This document shows, one piece after another, positions 36,353-46,480 of a DNA stretch of 64,000 bases. Origin of the DNA: Brassica napus (Eukaryota; Streptophyta; Magnoliopsida; Brassicales; Brassicaceae); assembly GCF_020379485.1 (NCBI RefSeq), contig NC_063446.1, positions 9,905,597 through 9,969,596 of the forward strand. Direction: 5' to 3'. The notes beneath the pieces were generated by a model that saw nothing but the letters and a program-made list of their open reading frames with translations, did no database searches and was not told where the DNA came from. The position numbers and the translations under genes were made by a program. Each line of letters starts with the position of its first letter. Position 1 is the first letter of the stretch.

Positions 36353-36634
36353 CTACCTCCGTTTTCGAAAGTAAGATTTTCTAGATTTATTTTTTGTTCT
36401 AAAATGATAAATTTTCTAAAAAATTAAGATATTTTTAGTAGTTAATGTTTAAAAATTGTATACTTTTAAGAAACATTAATTGAAAATATTTGAATTGGTT
36501 AAATACTATTAGTTGATATTTATTGAAAAATGTATAATAACATAAATAATAAATTTAATTATAAACATTTATTATATTTTTAATATGCATAAATATTCTA
36601 GAAAATATTTTTTTCGGGGGAACAGAGGAGGTAG
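36353..36634. mobile_element. Stowaway-like MITE, about 282 bp
   Basis: The left end CTACCTCCGTTTTCGAAAGT and the reverse complement of the right end (CTACCTCCTCTGTTCCCCCG) share the CTACCTCCGTT-type terminus of Tc1/mariner Stowaway MITEs. Both continue to TTTTCTAGA inward. A TA precedes the left end; the right flank reads TG, so the TA duplication is imperfect. Confidence 0.6.
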
Positions 36635-36843
36635 TGAAAAGAAAAGCTCTACAATAAATGAAGATCCACTGCTTGATTTTAAAGTCTTTGACCAACCAAA
36701 CGTTGCTCAAAAAGAAAAAAGAAACCAACCAAACAGAAAAGAAGAAGAAGCTCATCTGCAATAAATAAGACAATGAAACGTCATATGCAAGTTGGGTTAT
36801 TATTACATTCATTTTCTCCAGGAGTTTACTAACGATTCTGAGA

Positions 36844-36897
36844 ATGGCCAAGAGACATTTCTTTCAGCCCCTTCTTCCCGGCTTCCACAGTCACTTG

Positions 36898-36964
<67 letters not shown>

Positions 36965-38744
36965 TCCTCTATATCTGTCTTGTCTCTTTTTAAGAAACCA
37001 ATTGAGAGATGGTTTTGTATTTTGCATGTTGCTTCAGACAATTCCTGTAGCCTTCTTCTCCAAGCATATACAAGGAAGGAATGATCAGAAGACTACGACG
37101 GAGCTTAGGTCAGACGCCGCGTCGGAGAAAACATGGGAAGTGAAGACAGAAGATGGTCGGAGACTCACTGATGGTTGGAAAGAGTTCGCTCTTGCCCACG
37201 ATCTTCGAGTCGGTGACATTCTCATTTTCAGACAAGAGAAAGATATGACTTTCCACGTGACACTATTTGGACCAAGTTGCTGTGAGATTCAATATGACTC
37301 GTGTTTAGACGACAAGAACAGCATAGGTGAGTTATTTTGTTCTGAGAACTAACAAAGTCTAATAGCATGTTTATTATATGTCTAGGTTGAGTTTTTTAGG
37401 GTAATATAAGATACAGTTTTAGCTTTTTTAGTTAAAAGCTTAGAGACTGTATCTTATATTATGCTAAAAGCATGATTATTGGAGGATTCTTAAAGTGGGG
37501 TTTTTAGCGGAATATAATAATCTGTTCTTAACTTTTAACTAAAAAAACTAAGAACCGGTTCTTAAATAAGAGTTTTAAGAAACAGATTCTTATATTCCGC
37601 TAAGAACCTCATTCTAAGAACTTTCCAATAATCATGATCTAAAAGATTCAACATAAAAGACCTACAATAAACATGCTCTAAGTTTAAAGCTTATATGTTG
37701 AAGTAGTTTGACTTTTTGCATGTTGAAGTAGTTTGACTATATGCATGTTAGATTTATTATTTTCTTCTTTTTTTCAGGGAAGATTAACTCTAAGAAGAAT
37801 AATCCAAAAAGAGAAGCAGAGTGTTCTTCTTCTTCAGATCCCTCTTGTTTCTTGGCCAATGTCATGCCTTCGACCCTACGCTATGACTCACTGGTATTCT
37901 ACTCTTTATACTTACTAGTAGGATCTGTTAGTTTGATCAAAAAAAGTCATGTTGTATAACTGTAATGAATTTTCCAGAATCTTCCAAGGAGTTTTGTGAG
38001 GGCAAATGGTCTAGAGACAAGATGTGGAGATATTGTTCTGATAAATGGAAAAGGCAGATCATGGACTTTATCTTTAAAACAAAGACAATGTGGAAGAAGT
38101 TACATCACACGAGGGTGGAGAAGTTTCTTTAGTGCCAATGGACTCAAGGCTGGAGATTCCTTCACTTTCAAACTCATCAAAAGAGGTGGAACACTGGTTC
38201 TTCTACATAAGTCTCCCTCCCACAGAGAATCCAAAGAAAATGAGGGCTCAGAAGCTGATGATGAAATAGAGTCTCTTTCCACAGAATCTGACAGCGATGA
38301 AGAGAGCAACCAAGATGAGAAAAAGCGTATATCAATATGGAATGCTTCATCTTCACCATCCCTAAACAGATTTGTGACACTAACTCTTAAACCTTACAAT
38401 GTCATAAAGCGTGTACTGGTTAGTTTCAACACTCAAAAGCCAATATTGTCTTTTTACATTCTATTGAGTTTGATTTTTTTTTTTTTTTTTTTTTTTTTTT
38501 GCAGTTTCTTCCCAAACCCTTCACAGATCTACATGGCATCACTGTGGGAACTAAAATGAGTCTGGTGGATAAACAAGGTGTAAAGTGGTGTACAAAACTG
38601 CGTTCTGAAAGTAAAAGAATAAGAATGGCAGGAGGATGGAAGGATTTCTTCAAAGCTAACTGTGTAAAGACAGGTGAATCAATCAAGTTGAAGCTGATTT
38701 GGGAAGAAGACACAAGTTGTGTCCTTAGTTCTAAACCAAGGTGA
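36844..38744 (+). CDS. REM transcription factor with three B3 domains
   Basis: Five exons (36844-36897, 37038-37326, 37778-37893, 37978-38418, 38505-38744) sum to 379 codons plus stop. The start [20 protein letters not shown] is the usual REM opening. B3 domain 1 covers about residues 6-105 ([31 protein letters not shown]). Domain 2 is at about 150-245 ([32 protein letters not shown]). An acidic Glu/Ser linker follows, then domain 3 to the end ([34 protein letters not shown]). B3 domains bind DNA; REM proteins are often expressed in reproductive meristems. Intron 1 carries a long CT repeat, intron 2 nested MITEs, and intron 4 ends in a T-run of over 25. No REM gene at this spot in Arabidopsis comes to mind, so it may be lineage-specific. 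Confidence 0.88.
36900..36961 (+). repeat. CT microsatellite in REM intron 1
   Basis: About thirty uninterrupted CT units directly after the donor GTA of intron 1. The reverse strand gives open frames of alternating Arg-Glu, which are artefacts. Confidence 0.95.
37360..37681. mobile_element. Outer Tourist-like MITE in REM intron 2
   Basis: The element 37363-37678 begins TAGCATGTTTATTATATGTC and its right end reads, inverted, GAGCATGTTTATTGTAGGTC. It is flanked by TAA on both sides (37360-37362 and 37679-37681). A second MITE is inserted in its middle. Confidence 0.7.
37463..37637. mobile_element. Inner Tourist-like MITE nested in the outer MITE
   Basis: Ends GCATGATTATTGGAGGATTC and, inverted, TCATGATTATTGGAAAGTTC, about 175 bp. 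The interior block around TCTTATATTCCGCTAAGAAC is shared with the MITE at 19493-19700. Its position splits the outer element, so it inserted later. Confidence 0.7.
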
Positions 38745-39316
38745 AGCCATAAATTGAAAAACTATTTCTGCTTGATTTAGTGCGAAAAGACAAACTGAAA
38801 CAAATCAATGTTGCTCTTTTTTTTTTTAGGGTAAGATTTAACAACGGTATGCTTAGTTTGTATGTTATTTGAAGTATGTTGTAGGACTTAATGTTAGACT
38901 GACCTTGGTTGAGGATATTATTATTTCATGGAATCTCAACTTGTCACAATAACACTAATATGAGAGTTATTATAAATCTAATATTTCTATATAAACATCT
39001 TTAAAAGAGATGATATTTTTTTTATATGGAATTAAATGTACTTGTTAAGATTTCTATACCTAAAACTCTTTTGAATTATAAAATATGATGTGTAACTATC
39101 AATGGAAATTAATATATACAATCAATTTTTTTCCACTGAAGCACATGTTATTGTTAACATTCAAAACCGAAGTACTTCTGTAAAGTCTAAACAGTTGAAA
39201 AGTATTATCATGTAACTAAATTGATTCAGCATTGCCTTTCATTGTTGGCGAAAAAATGATATTCAAAAGTAGTTGCAACTAATTAGTCTTACAAGTGAAG
39301 TGAAACGCAGCTGTGT
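38745..39316. other. Convergent intergenic region between REM and THG1 genes
   Basis: 3' UTRs and AT-rich spacer; no gene or mobile element recognised. Confidence 0.55.
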
Positions 39317-42300
39317 TTATGAATAGCTAAGAATGTGTGGGTGTTCTTCCCAGAAACAGCGTTCGATGATGTTGCAATGATCTACCACCACTTCTCCCTC
39401 CAGTCTCAGTTTCTTCCCAGAGACTACTCCATTCTCCACTGCAGCAGATTCCTGAAAATGAATATATTCTGACAACTATTTAACAGGTAAACAAACTACA
39501 AAGCTCTTCAATGTTCTTCCTAAGATATGAAGTCCTTTAGCCAGTCCATTTGTACATATCTTCTTTCCAAACAAAGATTACAGAAAATGCTAACCTTTAA
39601 GCGGAATACAGAGGAGCCCATTCGAAAGATTAGAGGTAATGAATTGTACTCGATTCCAAATTGATTGCTAAGCAGCTCGTTTTTCTCTCGTGCTTGTGTT
39701 CCCTGGAGAAGTCATTCACAAAGAGCAAGATGATAAGAACCATTTTCAAGTCATGAGAAAATGAAGTTGTTTTTTCACCATAAGAAAGTTACCTTTAAGT
39801 AATCTTGGGATTGAGTTTTGGTTTTTCCGGACTTGACAAGCATCCAGAAACATGTATTATACTGATTATTAATATGGCCTGTCAAACAGAAAAGAAAACA
39901 CGAGACTACTCATATCATATGGTTTCATTCAGAAGAGCTATATAATTTCTCAGAGACTATATTACTCACAGTCAACTTGTCGCCAAGCCAGATAATCCAA
40001 AAGAATCTTGTACGTTGGATAGCATACTGCTCGTCCATCGAAGGATGGAGGATACTTCAGTACTTTCTGAGGGAAGAACTCTCCCCATTTTGTCACATAT
40101 GTGGATGTAAACAGGGATGCGATTGGAGATACTATCTTACTGCGACACAATATTAGGAAATTAAGAACCAAGAGAATCAGGGAGATAGATACATGGTACG
40201 GAAAAGAGAAGTTAGTTTAACCTGGATTGTCTTTTGTAGAGCTCAGATTCTTTCTTCAAAACAAAGCTGGAATCGATAATGTGCTTAATCAATACCTAAG
40301 ATATGTAAAAAAAAAAAAAAAAAAACGGATATGAAAGAGGTACAGAAAAAAAAACCTGTACTCATCACTGACACCATAGGCAAATTGAATATCCTCAAAC
40401 TCCTCGAGAACAGCCACTGCACATGAATTCATAAGTTTCAGAGCTTTCTCATCATTTGGCTTCTCAAATTCATGAACGTCAGAAAATCTACCAAAAATAC
40501 AAGCAAACTCCATAAGTTATATTTTCAACAGTGAACGTTAGTTGATTAGATAGCTGGTTCCTAGGGAGCACATAGACTTGACTAGTCTAAGGCTTCAATG
40601 CAATATAATGTCTAACAAGGTTTTGAGGAAAATAAGACAACAAAATAAACAATATATCACCTGTGAAAATGACAGCCGTCAATCCTAACCACAACCCAAG
40701 TTAAAGGTAACAGTTTGTTCTCAAACTGAAACGACCTAACAAAATCTGGTTCACTTCTGCCAATATCTTTCGTGAAGTAACCAAGATCATTATAGAGGGA
40801 AGGGTGCTCATTCCAAAAGCTTCTTGCAGCAATATTCTCTGAATGTACTAAAACAGCCTTTCTCCTCAATCTTTTAACAGGATTCCCGTTCTCATCATGC
40901 TTTACAGTTTCTTCCACCTAAATGAAGTAAAATGAAAGTATTTCATATTCGGAATCTACAATAAGTCTGAGGTATAAGCTAAATTTATGATGAAGATCAA
41001 GCAAGAAGCAATGAAAAGCGAAGATCTCACTTTTCACAAAACACACAATACAAAGGATAACACATATATTTTCAGCTACTTACATCAACAAAAATCAAAG
41101 TAGTAGTCTCCTACACATGAAAATATTTTACAAGAGTTTAAATAATTTAAAATTAAAAACCTAAGCGTACATGTGCACCAATTATATTGTTCAACATACT
41201 GATCTTACCAACATTTATAGAGAATCAACTTACAAGTTATAACTGGAGGGTCTTGTCCTAAATAACACATCACATATTAAAAACAAGCATAAAAGCGCAG
41301 TATATATAATTTGTAACAGAAAGTATAAACTATCACCTTTGTTTTGAAAAGACATGATCCTTGGCGAAACAATTCAGGAAGAGTCTTGTAATTGATACCA
41401 AATTTCTGAAAGAGAAGCTCATTTTTCTGCTGCTTTTGTGTATCCTGCAGTAACCAACGAAAATAGACAAATAGTGTGATCAAACAATGGAACATAATAA
41501 CTAATAAAAAACCAGGCGAAGAATGTAGTGGAACCATATAGTCATGATGCTAAACACATTCCACGACAAAGAACATTGATGTCTGTCACAGAAAAGCAGC
41601 AACAACAAACCTTAAGAACCTCTTGTGTTTCACTTATGGTCTTTCCACTTTTAACTAACATCCAAAAACAAGTTTCATACTGATTCTTGGCGTGGCCTGT
41701 AACGAAGAAGAAACAGAAGCTGCTATAAGCTCCCAGAAATAACAAGTATCAATAATTTTTCTGAGGTCAGAGTGTCTTACAGTTCTGTTGTCTCCACGCG
41801 AGATAAACTTGAAGAACCTCTGGCGTTGCACAAGTTACAACCTTTGAGGTGAAAGAAGGAGCATATTCTAGTTTTCTTTGGGGAAAGAACTCTTTCCATT
41901 TTGTTACGTACGCTGCAGCAAAGAAGGAAGCTACCAACGACAAAATCTTACTGCATATTAAACCAAAAAACAAGAAAGTAAAGACTATGAGTCAATCAGA
42001 GAAACGAAACCACATATTATTATGCAAAAGGTTTCTACAACTCGATCAGGTTTGGATGAATCAATACCTGGATCGTCTTTGGTAGAATCTTGACGTTTTC
42101 TTGAATACAAAACTACGGAAGAGACACAGAAAACATTTAAAGGCGATAGAGTGAGGGTGTAAAAACCTAAGAAAAATAAAGTCAACACAGTGAACCTGTA
42201 TTCATCACTGAATCCATATGCAAAGATGATATCGGGGTACTCTTCCAAAACGGCAGCAGAACACGAATCCATCAGATTGAGGGCTGCTTCATCATTAGGC

Positions 42301-42800
42301 TTCTCAAACTCATGAACTTGAGAGAATCTATAGTGTTTTAACGAGGTTAAGAGAGAATCCTCGACAAATAAATATAAATACAACCTTCATCAAAGTCTAA
42401 GGTCCATGAACAATTACAATGCCAAACACTATCAACTCTTTGACTGAGTGATGAATGAAACTACAGCAAAATGCAAGTACTTTTTTGCAATCATGCTCTA
42501 AAAATCCATCAAAGACACTCTGTCTTTAGACATGAGTTCCCTAAAACCTCTAGAGAAGACTACAAAGTCAGCAAGACCTAAAAGAAAACAACATCGGACA
42601 CAATGAACAGAACCAAAACTGATTTATTAAAAGCAGAAGCCTTTACACCAACCATCACCATTGACATTCTATAGAAGTAAAAGGTCAGAGCTTTACCTAG
42701 AAAAGTCACGACCATCGATCCGGACAACGATCAGGTTAGGAAACATAACTTCGTCTTCGAGTTCGAACGACTTGACATACTCGTACTTGCTATTCGCCAT
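39317..42800 (-). CDS. ICA1: Two-domain tRNA-His guanylyltransferase, THG1/ICARUS1
   Basis: Thirteen exons on the minus strand (42800-42697, 42327-42196, 42112-42068, 41950-41781, 41696-41611, 41444-41337, 40917-40661, 40487-40356, 40266-40222, 40139-39970, 39878-39793, 39702-39595, 39451-39317) sum to 525 codons plus stop. The protein is two Thg1 domains in tandem. Metal-binding aspartates are present in both: VVRIDG and SDEYS (D29, D76; D295, D342). The HINN motif is intact in the second copy ([11 protein letters not shown], about 418-421) but reads HAKN in the first. Exon lengths 132, 45, 170, 86 and 108 repeat exactly in both halves. Thg1 adds the G-1 residue to tRNA-His; by recall the Arabidopsis gene At2g31580 is ICARUS1, needed for growth at high temperature. 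Start is the ATG before [11 protein letters not shown]. Confidence 0.93.
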
Positions 42801-42947
42801 ACTTGTACACTTTTTAACCAAAACTGTCTGCTTTCTTTTGTTCTTTGATCTCTACTCTTGACGTCGAACCTTTTAAAGAAGACCTCCTGACGCCATGGCC
42901 AGTGAGCTGTGGTTCGGTTCTCCCTCAGTTGATCGGCGACGGCGACG
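42801..42947. promoter_or_regulatory. Bidirectional upstream region of THG1 and the small membrane protein
   Basis: Only about 150 bp separate the two divergent start codons, so the genes would share a promoter. No specific motif stands out. Confidence 0.4.
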
Positions 42948-43160
42948 GTGACGGCTCCTCTTCCACTAAGCTTCGTCGCTTCTTTTCTACTCCTGGGCTT
43001 CTTCTGCCTCTGGGCTTTTGTCGTTTACTGCATCTACTTTAGCAGAGTTCTAATCGAACCGGCTACTAAACCGAAAGCTGAGCCTTCCGACGACCTAAAC
43101 CGATTCTCTACACCACCATCACCGTTCTTTCAAAAATTGTTTAGCGCACTTAAACCCTAA
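42948..43160 (+). CDS. Small predicted membrane protein, 70 residues
   Basis: A short frame starting MTAPLPLSFVASFLLLGFFC with one strongly hydrophobic stretch (residues 6-31), then a hydrophilic tail RVLIEPATKPKAEPSDDLNR and FFQKLFSALKP. This layout (N-terminal anchor, polar tail) resembles many small plant membrane proteins, and GC-rich coding-like sequence supports it. An upstream ATG in good context at 42895 lies in another frame and would encode only a short peptide. The family is not recognised. Its 3' end was duplicated in inverted form just downstream (43213-43285). Confidence 0.5.
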   Translation: MTAPLPLSFVASFLLLGFFCLWAFVVYCIYFSRVLIEPATKPKAEPSDDLNRFSTPPSPFFQKLFSALKP

Positions 43161-43285
43161 ACCGGGGATCTCCGGTTCGGTATTTTAGCTTAGACCCAAA
43201 GGGCCGGGAAGTGTACAGTTAAGTGCACTAAACAATTTTTGAAAGAACCGTGATCCCCGGTTTGCGGTTTAAGTGCGCTAAATAG
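43113..43285. repeat. Inverted duplication of the small-ORF 3' end
   Basis: The stretch 43113-43172 recurs inverted in two overlapping pieces at 43213-43285. One piece is AAGTGCACTAAACAATTTTT, the inverse of AAAAATTGTTTAGCGCACTT; the other is GATCCCCGGTTTGCGGTTTA. Order is scrambled, as expected from template switching during replication or repair. Confidence 0.7.
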
Positions 43286-43319
43286 GCCTATTGCCATATG
43301 TTTTCAATTTCTACTTAGA

Positions 43320-43663
43320 CACATGTCTCCTAGCCCCCCCCCCCCCCCATTAGGCCTATTGCCATATGTTTTCAATTTCCACAAGTAAACCGTAGAATGA
43401 TCATAATTGCAAGTTTGCAACAAACAGAGAGAGTATTGAACTCGGAAAGTTGAGAAAACCAGACGGTTTCTGGTTGAACTGCTCAATTTTTTCGGTTTTG
43501 TTAGAAAACCAGATAACGCCTAAACCGTCTGATTTTCTCAACTTTCCGAATTCAATACTCTCTCTGTTTGTTGCAAACTTGCAATTATGATCATTCTACG
43601 ATTTACTTGTGGAAATTGAAAACATATGGCAATAGGCTTAATGGGGGGACTAGAAGACATGTG
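43320..43663. mobile_element. Fold-back (long inverted repeat) element
   Basis: The left arm 43320-43469 and right arm 43522-43663 are inverted copies with only a few mismatches, around a 52-bp loop. The ends read CACATGTCTCCTAG and, inverted, CACATGTCTTCTAG. A C-run of 15 in the left arm (43334-43348) corresponds to only 6 in the right arm. A 29-bp piece of the arm (TAGGCCTATTGCCATATGTT...) is also present as a direct copy just outside at 43283-43311. As RNA this would form a hairpin of about 145 bp. Confidence 0.8.
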
Positions 43664-44492
43664 CAACGAGGCATCGTATTTTCATGTGTTTAGAACTAAT
43701 CGAATTAGATCATTTACATAGATGATATTAGAAACCATAAGCACAAATAAAATTAACAGAAGCCAAGTTATGTGTGTGCTTATGGGTGGGGTCTTTTATC
43801 ATCTTATAAAGTAATGAAAATATTAGAAACTGCCGCCTCAGTAACTACTAAAAGTCTTAGTCTAAGACCCTGTCGTTAACTCTTAGACTATTCTTACACT
43901 CCAACAAAACCTGTCCTGTCTTGGGCTCTTAATAGCTCAGTAGCGATAAAGAACGAATTCTCAATTCTAGAGTTACTTAAAAATGTTTCAGATTCGAATT
44001 TGCATTCTTTCAAGATTCAAACGCATAACACCCCCTTTAAGACGCGTGCATGAATGACAAAAAAAAAGCTTTAAGCAACCAGACACCTTACCACCACTCA
44101 TAATTCATGAATCCAAGTCTATTTGTATCTTTAGATTTCTGCTGACAAGCCCAAATTAAGGTCTCAAAAAAGAAAGGATTTCTAAGGCTTAACTAAACTT
44201 TTGTGTGTCTATTATCAGGCTTGACCGGCAGGCAGCGGAGTGGTTGTTTCCATGCTTTGTTTAAGAGATTGCTTCAGGTGCGGCTAATCTCCATTCAACA
44301 ATACACAGGTGACTAATAAAGCTCATGTACAGTGGGGAGGTGTGTAACGACATGCCTGTAAAGTTAAAGCAGCCAAATTATACTTAGCTGTGTCTTTCTC
44401 ACTTAGAATGATAGAGTAGGTTAAGTTCCTCACCTTTCACTTCTGGATGACTTAGAGCAACAACTTTCTTCTGGGAACACCAACGCCTTGGC
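43664..44492. other. Intergenic DNA and 3' UTR of the INO80D-like gene
   Basis: AT-rich DNA followed by the probable 3' UTR of the minus-strand gene. A palindromic patch (AGTCTTAGTCTAAGACCC) occurs at 43853-43871. No gene seen. Confidence 0.5.
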
Positions 44493-46349
44493 TCAGCTTA
44501 TATTTTCTTCTTTGACTTCACTTTTAAGCTTACCCTCACTCCGTGGATTTTTTCTTTTAGCTTGAATATGATGCACAAACGCAGCTACTATGACATGCAG
44601 CTTTGGGGGAGGCTTGCTTGCTGAAGAAACACTGTGACCAGCATCCTTCAAAGCTTTAGCAACTAGCTTTTGCGATTTCTGGAAGTGCACATTACACAGT
44701 GCAGGTACAGTCGATGCAAGTGTAGGTTTTCCACAGAGTAATGGGCCCGCAGGAGCTCTGAATGTAACAACACAAAAGAAAACGCAGTGTTACATGAGCA
44801 CTTCTAAAACAATCATCATGTGCTAATTACGAACCAACAACATATATAAGATCTAGGTTGTAATAAACTGAATCTGATAATGATAGTGTATCATTCTGGA
44901 ACCTCGTTAATGTTTTACTACTATCACAGTATGACTATTCACCGGGAATAGCGCAGCATATCGATCCAAGGTCAAGATAACAAGGCAAGTACCGAATCTA
45001 TGAACGGTTACCGACAATCGTACCTCAGTGTCCAAGCTAACAACTTTACCAATCCCTTTTGAGACCTTTTGCAAATTGGGAAACGAAGCAGTTTCTTTAT
45101 TCATTACAAGAAAAAAATGCATGATAGTTTCATTTCAACACCATTACAACATCTTAACCCGTGTTAGGACAACTTGTAACACCTATTGTTTTCAAACGCA
45201 AAACAAAGCGAACTTAACAAACTCACTATTCAACGCAACAACAAACTGAATCTGATAATGCTAGTGTATCGTTCTGGAGCCTGGTTAATGTTTCACTACT
45301 ATCACAGACTCACAGTATGACTATCACCGGGAATAACGCAGTACATCGGTCCAAGTTCAAGAAAACAAGGCAGTACGAATCTGTGAATGGTTACCGACAA
45401 TCACTATCTCTGTGTTCAAAGCTAACAAGTCTACCAATCCCTTCCGAAACAGTTTATTGGTTCATTACAAGACCAAAACTGCAAGCTAGTTCCATTTCAT
45501 CATCATTACAACATCTTAACTATAACATGTAATTAACACGATTTCTAGCACCTATTGTTTTCAAACGCAAAACAAAGCCTACACTTTTATAACAATGCTA
45601 CCAATCCCTTCTGAAACAGTTTATTGGTTCGTTACAAGACCAAAACTGCAAGCTAGTTCCATTTCATCATCATTACGACATCTCAACCTAGATGTAACAT
45701 GTAACTAACACATTCAAACGCAAAAAAAAACGAACCTTTTGATGACGTTTGTGCAACCAGTGTAGAGCTTCTGCTTGCTATCCTTGAGAATATGAAGCTG
45801 ACAGTACTTGGTGAGAGGCATGGCTTTCGCTTTGCATCCATACATACAGCTCCCACTGTTACTATTCGCATACTCATCAACCTTAACGCCGTCATTGTTA
45901 GCTCCGTTATCTCCACTACCTTCAACGGCGTCGCCAGTTTCTCCTCCTCCACCATCCATCCTCCGCCTCTTATTCGGTTGATTCTGTTCGTCTTTGAACG
46001 GGCTAACGCCGTATCTCCAGTAGTACTCCCTGTGCTGCGCCTTGAGATCCTCCATTAACGCCCAGTAATGGTCTCTGTAGCACTTGGCGAGCTGCTTGAG
46101 GTTGTGCGATCTGCGCCGGAGAAGCTCCGGGCGCGTGAGGTGACTGGATCGCGAGAGGGTTTGGTCCTCTGGTGACATCGTGATCGGTGAATTTGATGTG
46201 GATGGCGAGGCGTTTGAGCTAGGGTTAGGGTTAGGGATCCGAATTTGGGGCTCGGCTGAGGTGGAGGCCAGGGGGGTAGTGGAGGCGGCGAGGGAAGAAG
46301 GAGGCCTTGGGGGTTTCATGGAGAAAGGGTTCTTGGAAGCTGAGGCCAT
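44493..46349 (-). CDS. INO80 complex subunit D-like zinc-finger protein
   Basis: Two exons on the minus strand, 46349-45736 and 44757-44493, encode 292 residues. The Ser/Pro-rich start MASASKNPFSMKPPRPPSSL is followed by a helical basic region (LLRRRSHNLKQLAKCYRDHY). Then come two Cys/His clusters of the zf-C3Hc3H type: C168, C172, C183, H186, C199 and, after the intron, C213, C226, H229 (ALCNVHF). Such clusters occur in INO80D and NSL2-type chromatin subunits. The protein is expected in the nucleus as part of a chromatin-remodelling or acetyltransferase complex. By recall it is At2g31600. Its 978-bp intron contains a tandem duplication, and its start codon is only about 130 bp from satellite DNA. 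Confidence 0.85.
44866..45715. repeat. Tandem duplication within the INO80D-like intron
   Basis: Unit 1 (44866-45243) and unit 2 (45244-45590) share long stretches such as CTGAATCTGATAATG, TTCTGGA(A/G)CCT, ACTACTATCACAG and GGTTACCGACAATC in the same order. A third partial copy of the second half (CTACCAATCCCTTCTGAAAC, GCAAGCTAGTTCCATTTCAT) spans 45597-45715. Copies differ by scattered substitutions and small indels, so the duplication is not very recent. Confidence 0.85.
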
Positions 46350-46480
46350 TGTCGTCGCCGGAGATTGAGACCAGAGTCGAGATGAAAGATTACTACTTGG
46401 AAAATAGGATATTCAATTCCCGGAGATTAACTCCATATACCCCTCCCCACCTTAAAAAAATTCTCTTTTCTCTCATCAAA
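46350..46480 (-). promoter_or_regulatory. Short upstream region of the INO80D-like gene
   Basis: The interval between the start codon and the first recognisable satellite monomer is only about 130 bp. It must hold the 5' UTR and at most a minimal core promoter, unless satellite sequence itself contributes. No TATA box in the right place is obvious. Confidence 0.5.

Noticed and set aside
36809..37041. Minus-strand open frames of alternating Arg-Glu
   Set aside because: Direct translation of the CT microsatellite in REM intron 1.
46212..46237. TTAGGG repeats resembling telomere sequence
   Set aside because: Only about three units, inside the coding exon of the INO80D-like gene, where the minus strand encodes a Pro-Asn repeat; the plant telomere unit is TTTAGGG.
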